Below the pieces are notes generated by a model. It made no database searches, was not told where the DNA came from, and was given only the letters and a program-made list of their open reading frames with translations. Position numbers and translations under genes: made by a program. A DNA stretch of 40,011 bases from Wukongarchaeum sp048886645 (lineage in GTDB: Archaea; Asgardarchaeota; Wukongarchaeia; Wukongarchaeales; Wukongarchaeaceae). Below, piece by piece: positions 9,031-16,770 of this stretch. The stretch's first letter is position 1, and each line of letters begins with the position of its first letter. Where the stretch lies: positions 1 to 40,011 of the forward strand of contig JBHLKN010000004.1 in NCBI GenBank assembly GCA_048886645.1, given 5' to 3'.

Positions 9031-9261
9031 TTATATTTCTTGATATTTTTCAATTTCTTGCCAAATTTCAAGGGTTTCTTGTGCTTCCTTTTCGTCAATG
9101 ACTTCAATAGCAAATCCTACATGAACTAAAACATAAGCTCCTACTTTTGCTTTGTCTTCTACAAGTTGTAACGAAACTTCACGTTCTACGCCGCCAAAGT
9201 CCACAATAGCTTTATTATCTTCCTTTATCTCAACAATTTTAGCAGGCACTGCAAGACACAA
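9031..9261 (-). CDS. hypC: HypC/HupF hydrogenase maturation chaperone
   Basis: HypC carries the Fe(CN)2CO centre to the large subunit of NiFe hydrogenases, using an N-terminal cysteine. The frame reads M-T-L-C-L-A-V-P-A-K-I, with ATG at 9267. The family needs Cys directly after the initiator Met, and the Leu codon before it is TTG (9261). I therefore take TTG 9261 as the start, giving M-C-L-A-V-P-A-K and a 76-residue protein of normal size. The central V-D-F-G-G-V-E-R-E-V and V-G-A-Y-V-L-V-H-V-G-F-A-I segments are typical. No other hyp or hydrogenase gene is in the window, so the gene is isolated here. It converges on the GlmU-like gene with 8 bp between the stops. Confidence 0.9.
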   Translation of the reverse strand: MCLAVPAKIVEIKEDNKAIVDFGGVEREVSLQLVEDKAKVGAYVLVHVGFAIEVIDEKEAQETLEIWQEIEKYQEI

Positions 9262-9489
9262 AGTCATCAACTCATCTATAGAAATTAAAACCAAAACAAT
9301 AACAATTAATATCTATTACCGCTTGTTTTAATCTAATAACTTCTTATACCCAAATATAGTTTAAAGAAAAAGGATAACTTCTTTAAAGTTGTATTGCATT
9401 ATGATATATAAAATATTGTTTTTCTTTTAAAGATAAAATCCTTTAAAACAATTTTTTAATATCGGATCTTTTTTGGGAGGCATATTATT

Positions 9490-10167
9490 ATGAGGATGTG
9501 TGTAGCTTCAGATTTTCATGGAACCTTGGAATCCGTTGAGGCAGTAAAAGAGTTCGCGATAGCTGAAAAAGTGGATTGTATAGTTTTAGTCGGTGATATT
9601 ACAAATTTTGGAACGGTAGAGTTAGCCTATAAAATAATCAACACTTTAGCCCAAACAAAAACACCTGTGTTATACGTTCCAGGAAACTGTGATCCCCCAG
9701 AGTTAGCAGAAGCCAAAGAAAAAGACGTCAATGGATTCTGTCTTCATGGGCAAGGAACCCGAGTGAAAAACATTGCTTTTATAGGCGTGGGAGGTTCAAC
9801 TCCTACCCCCTTTGAAACACCTTTTGAAATCAGTGAAAAAGAGATCTTGAAAGTCTTAGAAAAAGGTCTTAAAGACGTAGCCATCCAAAACGGAGTAGTC
9901 GTTTCCCATTCACCACCTTACGATTCAAACCTTGATTTGACTCGCATGGGGGTACATGCAGGAAGTAAAAGCGTTAGAAAATTCATAACAGAAAAAAATC
10001 CCGCTTTATTTCTTTGCGGTCATATACATGAGGCAAAAGGCTTAGAAAAAATAGGGAACACGACATGTATCAATGTTGGTCCTGCTCAAAGCGGAGACGC
10101 GGCTATAATAGAGATAGATTCCGTGGGAGGTAATGTTGAGTACAAACCTATATTCTTATTCCCATAA
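9490..10167 (+). CDS. Calcineurin-like metallophosphoesterase
   Basis: A 225-residue member of the metallophosphoesterase superfamily. All metal-site motifs are visible: S-D-F-H-G-T (residues 7-12), V-G-D-I-T-N, P-G-N-C-D-P, V-S-H-S-P-P-Y-D and C-G-H-I-H-E-A. Size and motif layout match archaeal YfcE/Rv0805-like phosphoesterases acting on small phosphodiesters or nucleotides, but the substrate cannot be inferred. The start is ATG 9490 with GGGAGG at about 9476-9481 upstream. The 195-bp upstream interval shared with hypC is AT-rich and holds TATA-like stretches. Confidence 0.88.
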   Translation: MRMCVASDFHGTLESVEAVKEFAIAEKVDCIVLVGDITNFGTVELAYKIINTLAQTKTPVLYVPGNCDPPELAEAKEKDVNGFCLHGQGTRVKNIAFIGVGGSTPTPFETPFEISEKEILKVLEKGLKDVAIQNGVVVSHSPPYDSNLDLTRMGVHAGSKSVRKFITEKNPALFLCGHIHEAKGLEKIGNTTCINVGPAQSGDAAIIEIDSVGGNVEYKPIFLFP

Positions 10168-10194
10168 AGGGGTTATACGAAAAATCTTCCCGTT

Positions 10195-10722
10195 TTATTG
10201 AAGCAGTAGCTCGAGGTAACTTCGCCTTTCAAAAGCGGTTTCCTCTACCCCCAAACTTTTTAAAATCTTTAAAAGTTCATCTCTTTTTTTTATTGCTTCC
10301 TTTTTGTCCACAGCCTCTGTTTCAATCTCAATAAAACTCCCCAATCCCTCTACTTCATCCAAAGATACTTCCACATCAGACAATTTGTAAATTAAGCGTA
10401 TTTTTTTAACAACACCTGCTTTCCTAAAGCCCAATAATTCAAAAAGTTTTTCAGCAGTAAAAGCATCATTTATTAACAGGTTTACCTCTTCCCTACTTTT
10501 AGATTTCAAGTCAAACTTTGGCCCTTTATAAGTAACAATTATCTCGTCATCTCTTCTCCTTACACGAAAGGCTTCATCCGTTTCCATAAAATCTCTGTGG
10601 GGTGCATTAAAATAAAGATCCAAATCTTCAACCTTCTTTATAAATTGGGCACCCATGGCTTTAAGCGCCGCCTTAAACTTATTCAAATCGTCCACTTTCG
10701 CTTTTACCTCAACCTCAATCAA
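10195..10722 (-). CDS. CYTH-domain protein (class IV adenylate cyclase/thiamine-triphosphatase type)
   Basis: Starts with I-E-V-E-V-K-A-K-V, the E-x-E-x-K signature of the CYTH triphosphate tunnel fold. Further charged strands (F-R-V-R-R, V-T-Y-K-G-P, E-V-S-L-D-E-V, F-I-E-I-E-T-E) alternate as expected for metal and triphosphate binding. Members hydrolyse or cyclise triphosphates; the archaeal role is unsettled. An upstream GTG (10734) overlaps its own SD, whereas TTG 10722 lies 11 bases after AAGGAG and gives the canonical M-I-E-V-E-V-K, so I use 10722 (175 residues). The divergent RNA methyltransferase gene starts only 28 bp away, so the promoters must overlap. Confidence 0.88.
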   Translation of the reverse strand: MIEVEVKAKVDDLNKFKAALKAMGAQFIKKVEDLDLYFNAPHRDFMETDEAFRVRRRDDEIIVTYKGPKFDLKSKSREEVNLLINDAFTAEKLFELLGFRKAGVVKKIRLIYKLSDVEVSLDEVEGLGSFIEIETEAVDKKEAIKKRDELLKILKSLGVEETAFERRSYLELLLQ

Positions 10723-10750
10723 ATCAAAACACACTCCTTGGGGAAAATAA

Positions 10751-11710
10751 ATGACTGAACCCGAAACAAAGAATTTAGCAAAGGAGTACGGCTATGCTCC
10801 CTATTTAGTCGAACGATTTATTGACCTTTTCGGATTAGAAGAAACAATAAAACTTTTAGAAGCAAATGAAAGAAAACCTTTTCCATCCATAAGATGCAAC
10901 ACCCTTCGCATACCAATAAAAACTTTTGAAAAACGCATGAAAAATCGCCAATTCTCTCTTAAAAAAATCCCCTATCTACCCCACGGATACCAAGTTTTGA
11001 AATCAAAATATCCTTTAGGCGCAACGCCTGAATACCTCCTCGGCTTCTACTACATCCAAGGTATTGCCTCCATGATACCCGTCTACGTGTTAGATCCCCA
11101 GCCTGGAGAGTTGGTGATAGATGCTTGCGCCGCACCCGGAGGAAAAACCACTCAAATCGCCCAACTAATGAAAAACAAAGGGACAATAATAGCAGTAGAC
11201 TTAAAACTTAACCGTTTAAAATCCCTCTGCTCGAATCTTTCAAGATGTGGCATCAGAAACACCATAGTTTTACACACGGACGCCCGAAAACTTCCCAAAT
11301 TAGGCATTAAAGCAGATAAAGTGCTTTTAGACGCCCCATGCACTGGTGAAGGATTAATCTGCATAGACCCATCAAGAAAAACAAGCAGAAAAATGGAAGA
11401 CATTCAATGGTGTTCCAGCCTTCAAAAAGAGCTCCTAACTGCAGCAATAAACGCAACAAAAACAGGAGGTCATTTAATATATTCAACTTGTTCAATTTCC
11501 CCTGAAGAAAATGAAGAAGTCATACAATACGTGTTTGAAAAGGAACACTTGGGAGTTGAAGTTGAAGACACAAGGTTAGAAATTGGTGAAAATGGGCTTG
11601 TAAAAGCGTTTGGAAAAACTTTTGATCCTTCCTTATCCCTTGCTAAAAGATTTTATCCCCATAAACATGCTACGGAGGGTTTCTTTCTATGTCTCCTAAA
11701 GAAAAAATGA
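10751..11710 (+). CDS. NOL1/NOP2/Sun-family RNA m5C methyltransferase
   Basis: A 319-residue SAM-dependent methyltransferase that should place 5-methylcytosine on tRNA or rRNA. The SAM site D-A-C-A-A-P-G-G-K-T-T is near residue 124. The two family cysteines are present in D-A-P-C-T-G-E-G (motif IV) and Y-S-T-C-S-I-S-P-E-E-N-E (motif VI). An N-terminal RNA-binding region of about 100 residues precedes the catalytic domain. The stop overlaps the start region of the next gene, a PUA-domain protein, by 22 bp, so the two are translationally coupled. Which base is methylated cannot be told. Confidence 0.93.
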   Translation: MTEPETKNLAKEYGYAPYLVERFIDLFGLEETIKLLEANERKPFPSIRCNTLRIPIKTFEKRMKNRQFSLKKIPYLPHGYQVLKSKYPLGATPEYLLGFYYIQGIASMIPVYVLDPQPGELVIDACAAPGGKTTQIAQLMKNKGTIIAVDLKLNRLKSLCSNLSRCGIRNTIVLHTDARKLPKLGIKADKVLLDAPCTGEGLICIDPSRKTSRKMEDIQWCSSLQKELLTAAINATKTGGHLIYSTCSISPEENEEVIQYVFEKEHLGVEVEDTRLEIGENGLVKAFGKTFDPSLSLAKRFYPHKHATEGFFLCLLKKK

Positions 11711-12246
11711 GTTTTAGAAAAGCTAATGAAAAAGAGACGATGCTTATTAATTCCACCATGGCAGAATTTGGAAAAGATATTCCCTCAAAAATCTTAGAAA
11801 ATGAAAAGATCCTGATATCTCAAAACCGTGGAAAAAAAATCTTTTTGGTTTCTAAAGAGGTATACCAACAATTTCTCCATGTTAAAAAAAATGAAATCCC
11901 CTACTTTATAGGCGTAAACATAGGAAAAATTGAAAAAAATAAAAAATTTAAATTAAGCGTTGAAGGCATACATGAAGTTGGAAAACACACAAAGAAAAAA
12001 GTAATAGTTTCTGATAAAGGAGAACAGTTTGTACTTTACGGGCATTCCATCTTAAAAAAATCGGTGCTACGAATACCGAAAAACCTTAAAAAAGGATCAA
12101 ATGTTATAATAGTCAACGTTTACGGTGATCCCATAGGTCTAGGCAGACTGCATGTAAACTCTGAAAAAATACATCAACTCAAAGACGAAGATTTAATCGT
12201 TATTAATGTTTTAGATATGGGTTGGTATCTCCGAAAAGGAGGATAA
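11689..12246 (+). CDS. PUA-domain RNA-binding protein (NIP7-like)
   Basis: A 185-residue protein with an N-terminal alpha/beta domain and a C-terminal PUA domain (about residues 100-180, around K-K-V-I-V-S-D-K-G-E-Q-F-V-L-Y-G-H and D-P-I-G-L-G-R). The layout resembles archaeal NIP7/UPF0113 proteins linked to ribosome biogenesis. The start is ATG 11689 with GGAGGG at 11674-11679, ten bases upstream and inside the methyltransferase gene. The later ATG at 11707, in a stop-start overlap, has a poorer SD. Coupling to an m5C methyltransferase suggests joint work on rRNA or tRNA. The subfamily name is less sure than the PUA domain. Confidence 0.75.
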   Translation: MSPKEKMSFRKANEKETMLINSTMAEFGKDIPSKILENEKILISQNRGKKIFLVSKEVYQQFLHVKKNEIPYFIGVNIGKIEKNKKFKLSVEGIHEVGKHTKKKVIVSDKGEQFVLYGHSILKKSVLRIPKNLKKGSNVIIVNVYGDPIGLGRLHVNSEKIHQLKDEDLIVINVLDMGWYLRKGG

Positions 12247-12325
12247 AACATACCTCTAAAAAGGAGAAGCAAAAATAATTTAGTAATTTAGCTTATCATT
12301 GTTAACTCCGTCGAGGGATTACACG

Positions 12326-13174
12326 TTGTCAAAGAAAAAATCAGGACCAAAAACAACTAAAAAGGGCAAAAAAAAGGCTCCTCCTACCAAAAAGAAAAAA
12401 ACAGAAGAAACCAGAAAAACAGAACCCGTTACAGAAACTCCGGAAAAAGAAGAGATCGTTAACGTTGATATTGTGAATCGCGGAGACTTTGTTTTTATAG
12501 ATGTTATTGGACGGTTAAAAGATACCGAAAAAAGCTTCTATTTAACAATAGAAGATGTAGCAAAGAAAGAAGGAGTTTTTAGAGAAGATGGAATATATAA
12601 ACCAGATTTGGTGATCGTGGGAGAATCTTTTCAACTTCCAGCCCTTGAAGATGAATTAATTGGCATGAGGGTGGGAGAAACAAAAACAGTTGAAATACCC
12701 TCAGAAAAAGCATACGGTCCAAAAGACGCAAAAAAAATAAAGTTTGTTTCTCTAAAAAAGTTCTCGAAAGCAGGTGTAAAACCTGAACCGGGAAAAAGAG
12801 TTCGTATGGGCAGTCAGATAGGTACTGTGGTAAAAGTTGCGGGAGGAAGGGTTCAGATTGATTTAAACCATCCCCTCGCAGGACAAACTCTCATGTATGA
12901 AGTAACCATAAAGGAAAAAATTCTAAGTGATGAAGAAAAAGTTAGGAGTCTCTTCTCCCGTTTTTTACCAGCATACGATGAGTCAACAATCGAGGTCACC
13001 AAAAAAGATGAAGAAATCACGATAAAGTTGCCCAGCGATCGAAAACTCCTCACCGCTGATGGCCTCCAAATAGTTAAAAGCGGAGTTGCAAGAGATTGTG
13101 CCAGATTTTTAGGTGCTAAAAAGGTAAAATATATCGAAGAATGGGAAGTTCTACCCTTCCCCAAAACAAGCTAA
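12326..13174 (+). CDS. FKBP-type peptidyl-prolyl isomerase, long archaeal form with lysine-rich tail
   Basis: About 282 residues. The N-terminal 45 residues are a Lys/Thr/Pro/Glu-rich tail (K-K-G-K-K-K-A-P-P-T-K-K-K-K). An FKBP core with inserted flap domain follows (G-D-F-V-F-I-D-V-I-G-R, P-A-L-E-D-E-L-I-G-M-R-V-G-E, A-Y-G-P-K-D, and N-H-P-L-A-G-Q-T-L in the flap part), then a C-terminal region of about 100 residues as in long archaeal FKBPs. It should catalyse prolyl cis-trans isomerisation and act as a chaperone. TTG 12326 (M-S-K-K-K) follows GAGGGA at 12313-12318 by seven bases and is preferred over the upstream TTG 12299. The basic tail could bind RNA or ribosomes, which is inference. 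Confidence 0.9.
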   Translation: MSKKKSGPKTTKKGKKKAPPTKKKKTEETRKTEPVTETPEKEEIVNVDIVNRGDFVFIDVIGRLKDTEKSFYLTIEDVAKKEGVFREDGIYKPDLVIVGESFQLPALEDELIGMRVGETKTVEIPSEKAYGPKDAKKIKFVSLKKFSKAGVKPEPGKRVRMGSQIGTVVKVAGGRVQIDLNHPLAGQTLMYEVTIKEKILSDEEKVRSLFSRFLPAYDESTIEVTKKDEEITIKLPSDRKLLTADGLQIVKSGVARDCARFLGAKKVKYIEEWEVLPFPKTS

Positions 13175-13210
13175 AAAATCTTTGTTTTATTTACTTCTCT
13201 TGTTTTTTAT

Positions 13211-13942
13211 TTATTTGTAGAAATTGCTCTCAAGTATGAGCTCGTTTTCGATCATTCTTTTCATTTTATCCACAATCTCTTTCACCAGCTTTTCACCCTT
13301 CTCTTCTGAAGCCAAACTAGGCTTACCATCAACCCCAGATGCAGTAGAGCACTGGGGTGGACGTGGGTAAAGATCATAAAATAAAACAATCTCTGGCACC
13401 TCGTCTTTTATCTTGTCAGCTCTAACCAGTTCTGATCTTAGAGCCATTATTAGCGAGGTTTCTGAGGATTCTGCTCGGTGCCCCCTCTCTTCTGGAAAGA
13501 GTTCCATTAAAGTTTTTTGAACCAGTTGCCACCAAGCCACAACCGCTACCTTAGTATTTGGAAACTTTTCCACGATCTTTTGAGCACAATAGTTCAGAGG
13601 CGATATGTTATGTAACGCCCCATAAAACAGGATAAATTTTTTGAATCCCTTATTTACAAAGCTTCTAACAAGCCAGTATACGTACTCTTTAAAATGATTC
13701 GGCCAGAGGGTGACTTCTACGAAATTGTCTGTAGGATATTCATAACCAAACCATATTGGCGGAGCAACTATAACGTTAGTTTCTTCTGCTACCTTTAAGG
13801 CAAGTTCGTAAACGATCATCACATTTGTCCCGAGGGGAAGATGCAAACCGTAGCTTGCTAAGCCTCCAGAAGGAATAATCATGGTGGTGTTCTTTTCTGC
13901 TGCTTTTTTTACCTCTTCCCAAGTCATTTCTTCAAGTTTCAA
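13211..13942 (-). CDS. Creatininase-family homologue lacking the metal ligands
   Basis: A 243-residue protein with the creatininase/FAPy-deformylase fold pattern, notably Y-G-L-H-L-P-L-G-T-N at residues 31-40 and the later H-R-A-E-S-S-E-T-S at 155-163. In active members the first motif reads E-Q-H-G-P-H-L-P-L-x-T-D and the second N-G-H-Y-E-N or N-G-H-G-G-N. Here the metal-binding Glu, His and Asp of motif one are Ala29, Tyr31 and Asn40, and the His of motif two (Y-G-A-L-H-N, 107-112) is Ala109. The fold looks intact over its full length without frameshifts, so this may be a pseudoenzyme or an enzyme with a different centre. It converges on the FKBP gene and lies 58 bp after the UPF0179 start, so the two are probably co-transcribed. 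Confidence 0.75.
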   Translation of the reverse strand: MKLEEMTWEEVKKAAEKNTTMIIPSGGLASYGLHLPLGTNVMIVYELALKVAEETNVIVAPPIWFGYEYPTDNFVEVTLWPNHFKEYVYWLVRSFVNKGFKKFILFYGALHNISPLNYCAQKIVEKFPNTKVAVVAWWQLVQKTLMELFPEERGHRAESSETSLIMALRSELVRADKIKDEVPEIVLFYDLYPRPPQCSTASGVDGKPSLASEEKGEKLVKEIVDKMKRMIENELILESNFYK

Positions 13943-14000
13943 TCCGATCCCCCCATTCCTATAAAACTCTCCATATTTTAAAAGGGCATATATAGTTATT

Positions 14001-14399
14001 TTAATTGTTTAATGACACGAGAACTTTTTTAATATTTCCTCGAGTTTTACACTCTTTTAATTTTTCATCCTCGAAAATTTCAAGAATTTTTATTTTATCG
14101 CCCTCCTTTAGGTAATCGGGAAAGCAAAGCTCTTTGTAAGGACAATCAGATTCATCACATTCAGGTTTTTGATATATTAGTGTTGCTCCGACAAAACATT
14201 GTTTTGATTCTATTATAGTTTCTACATCTGCCAAAACACATTCAACAACTTTTACTGTCTCTCCCATATGTATCTTACATGGGTGTTTAATCTCCCGTAC
14301 TTCAACTATTTGATAAACACGATTAGGTTCAAGGTTTGAAAGACACACATTATTAGTCAGACATTTATCGCATGCTTCGTTCTTTTCACTTTTCCTCAT
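14001..14399 (-). CDS. UPF0179 family cysteine-rich protein
   Basis: A 132-residue protein whose cysteines occur in pairs: C-D-K-C (about residues 10-13) plus Cys19, C-D-E-S-D-C-P-Y-K-E-L-C in the middle and a Cys near the end. The spacing and the G-E-T-V-K-V-V-E-C and E-G-D-K-I-K-I segments match the archaeal UPF0179 family. Metal or Fe-S binding is likely but the function is unknown. It lies between the G1P dehydrogenase and creatininase-like genes on the same strand. Confidence 0.8.
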   Translation of the reverse strand: MRKSEKNEACDKCLTNNVCLSNLEPNRVYQIVEVREIKHPCKIHMGETVKVVECVLADVETIIESKQCFVGATLIYQKPECDESDCPYKELCFPDYLKEGDKIKILEIFEDEKLKECKTRGNIKKVLVSLNN

Positions 14400-14510
14400 G
14401 AAAAAGAACTTGAAATTTGTTTTAGCTAAACTTTCCCCTATAAGGGTAATAATCGGTTTTTTATCCGTTTGACTCTGTTCCGTATTCTTTACCTCCTCGC
14501 TTTTAACTGT

Positions 14511-15578
14511 TTAAATGACGCCAGTAATAGTTACCAGTTTTACTGCAGCCTCATGTGTCAACCCTTCCTTACCCAAAATAGTGTATCTTTCCGGTCTCAA
14601 ATTATGGGCAATTTTTAAAGCCTCTATTATATATTCTGGGTCAATCCCCAATTCTTTAGCATTAGTTGGAGAGCCTGTCTTTTTCAAAGTGTCCCTTACA
14701 CGCTTCCAATCCCCACCATGAAGATACTCCATCATTATGGTTCCAACCCCACACTGCTCGCCATGAAGAGCAGGTTTTGGCGCTATAATATCTAAAGCAT
14801 GAGAAAAAAGATGCTCACTCCCACTTGCAGGCCTTGAAGACCCCGCTATACAAATCGCTACACCACTACTTATCAACGCTTTTAACACAGTCCTTGCACT
14901 TTCAACAAAGTTAACTTTTATAGTATCAGCTTCATCAAAAATCATCTGTGCAGCCAACAAAGCTAAAGAAGCAGCTGATTCGCTCAAAGGCTCATTTTTA
15001 AGCCTATGAGCCAATTGCCAATCTTTTACTGCAGTTAATTTTGCAACTAAATCAGCACAACCTGAAGCAAGAAGCCTTCTCGGAGCCTTTGCTATAATCT
15101 CAGTATCACCAATTATGGCTAAAGGAGTTTTAGCAATGACCGAATGACGTGTATTTCCGCCTTTTATACTGCAAAAAGGGCTTGAAATACCATCATGAGA
15201 AGCCGCCGTAGGAACACTAAAAAAGGAAAGATTTTCCTTAGTCGCAGCATACTTTGCAAGATCAACGCTTTTTCCTCCACCTACCCCCATCACGATCTCT
15301 GGCTTAGTCTCGTGAATAAACTCTCTAACCCTTTCTGCTTCATCTAAAGTAGCAGCAACCCCCTTAGTAATCGAAACATTAAAACTTGCTTCTTGAAGAG
15401 ATTCTTCAACCATTCTTGCTATTTTAACAACGTTTGGCCCAGTGACGATCGCTACAGAATCTGAAAAACCAAGCTCCTTTGATATCTCTCCCGTTAAAGA
15501 AATCACTCCTTCTCCCACAACTATCTGCCTTGGAAGTTCTATCCGATGTAGGCGAAAAACTTGTTTTTTTTGAGCCAT
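14511..15578 (-). CDS. egsA: sn-glycerol-1-phosphate dehydrogenase
   Basis: Reduces dihydroxyacetone phosphate to sn-glycerol 1-phosphate, the stereochemical basis of archaeal ether lipids. The sequence shows the NAD(P) site M-G-V-G-G-G-K-S-V-D, T-A-A-S-H-D-G-I-S-S, and the zinc-site regions D-L-V-A-K-L, G-S-E-H-L-F-S-H and L-H-G-E-Q-C-G-V-G. Length is about 355 residues, normal for the family. I take ATG 15578 (M-A-Q-K-K) and not GTG 15590, because AAAGGTG is well spaced before the ATG. It is a firm archaeal marker. The 216-bp upstream interval before the divergent proteasome gene probably holds both promoters. Confidence 0.96.
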   Translation of the reverse strand: MAQKKQVFRLHRIELPRQIVVGEGVISLTGEISKELGFSDSVAIVTGPNVVKIARMVEESLQEASFNVSITKGVAATLDEAERVREFIHETKPEIVMGVGGGKSVDLAKYAATKENLSFFSVPTAASHDGISSPFCSIKGGNTRHSVIAKTPLAIIGDTEIIAKAPRRLLASGCADLVAKLTAVKDWQLAHRLKNEPLSESAASLALLAAQMIFDEADTIKVNFVESARTVLKALISSGVAICIAGSSRPASGSEHLFSHALDIIAPKPALHGEQCGVGTIMMEYLHGGDWKRVRDTLKKTGSPTNAKELGIDPEYIIEALKIAHNLRPERYTILGKEGLTHEAAVKLVTITGVI

Positions 15579-15793
15579 TTTATTAAACACCTTTCAACCA
15601 TTAAAAAAATATGCCGTTAGAAAGGCAAAGCTTAAAAATGCATAAGTGAGTTTAGTAATCAGTATATGTAAAACTTTTTATTAATTTATTTTTCTTAAAC
15701 CTTTCAAAAACCTGTTAACGGCAAATCGCCGCTATAACTTATAAGAATCGATAATAGAAATCTTAAAAGTAATAAGAAGAGGGTTTGATTATT

Positions 15794-16540
15794 TTGATAG
15801 ACATTCTTGATAACGATTTTATCAAAAGATTAATCAATGCTAAAAAAATAGGCCCAGAAACTATGCTTAAAGAGTTTGAAAAAATGAATGAAGAAGCGTT
15901 AAAAAAAGCTTTTCATGGCACGACAACTACAGGAATTGTTTGCAAGGATGGCGTTGTTTTAGCCACGGATAAACGTGCTACTTCAGGATCATTCATTGCT
16001 TCAAAAACTGTCAATAAAATATATAGACTTGGAAATCATCTTGCTTCAACGATGGCAGGAAGGGTTGCAGACTCCCAATCTATCATGGATGTAATAAGAG
16101 CAGAAGTGGCATTGTTCGAGATTGAGTATGAAAGACCTATGCCTATAAAAGCGGCAGCAACCCTCATGGCCAACATTTTGTTCAGTTCAAGGTTTTTTCC
16201 CTATTATATCCAAACAATTGTAGCAGGAGTAGATAACGAAGGTTCTCATGCTTTTAATTTAGACCTTTTGGGCTCAATAATTAGAGAAGACTATATTTGT
16301 ACAGGTTCAGGTTCACCTATAGCTTATGCTATACTAGAAGAAAACTATCACGAAGATATAACAGTAGAAGAAGCATTATCTGTACTCATAAGAGCTGTAA
16401 ACGCAGCGATGAATAGGGACTCTGCTTCAGGCGATGGTTTTAACGCTGTAAAAATAACAAAAGAAGAAGGATATCAAGAATTAAGCACGGAAGATATTGA
16501 AAAGGTAATAAAGAAATTTATTAAAAAGAAAGAGAAATAA
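15794..16540 (+). CDS. psmB: Proteasome beta subunit (N-terminal threonine protease)
   Basis: Catalytic subunit of the 20S proteasome. The mature chain begins after A-F-H-G with T-T-T-T-G-I-V-C-K-D-G-V-V-L-A-T-D-K-R-A-T. The first Thr is the nucleophile, with the Asp in A-T-D-K and the Lys in V-N-K-I-Y as partners. G-S-G-S-P-I-A-Y and D-S-A-S-G-D-G are also conserved. The propeptide is long (about 42-45 residues) compared with the short ones of many euryarchaea. TTG 15785 lies only one base behind its purine-rich SD, whereas TTG 15794 is about 11 bases behind GAGG; I use 15794 but the choice is uncertain. T-rich DNA at 16648-16680 may terminate the transcript. Confidence 0.95.
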   Translation: MIDILDNDFIKRLINAKKIGPETMLKEFEKMNEEALKKAFHGTTTTGIVCKDGVVLATDKRATSGSFIASKTVNKIYRLGNHLASTMAGRVADSQSIMDVIRAEVALFEIEYERPMPIKAAATLMANILFSSRFFPYYIQTIVAGVDNEGSHAFNLDLLGSIIREDYICTGSGSPIAYAILEENYHEDITVEEALSVLIRAVNAAMNRDSASGDGFNAVKITKEEGYQELSTEDIEKVIKKFIKKKEK

Positions 16541-16770
16541 AAAGTAAGGGAAACATGAAACATTTTAAACCAGCTTGAATTAAGAACAGGAGCATAATAT
16601 CACTAATTTCTAACTCACCTAATATCTTTTAAAATCTCTAAAGGAGTTTATTATTTTTTTATTTTTTAAACCCCTTTATTGTGTTTTACTTAAGCATGTT
16701 AAGAGAGTTTCAGCTGGTCTCTATTAGTATAACTCTCATGGACTAAAATACGTATAAGAGGGGAATTTAG
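16541..16770 (+). promoter_or_regulatory. Leader of fttA with hairpin
   Basis: This 230-bp non-coding stretch separates psmB from fttA. It contains a T-rich tract (16648-16680), the type of signal at which archaeal transcripts end. A perfect 7-bp inverted repeat, GAGAGTT at 16703-16709 and AACTCTC at 16731-16737, encloses a 21-base loop 33 bp before the fttA ATG. A purine-rich SD (GAGGGG) lies shortly before ATG 16771. FttA itself terminates at U-rich RNA, so feedback on its own leader is conceivable, but nothing here proves it. Confidence 0.35.

Noticed and set aside
9360..9460. AAAGGAT/ATCCTTT inverted repeat between hypC and the phosphoesterase
   Set aside because: Short arms far apart in AT-rich DNA; no support as an operator.
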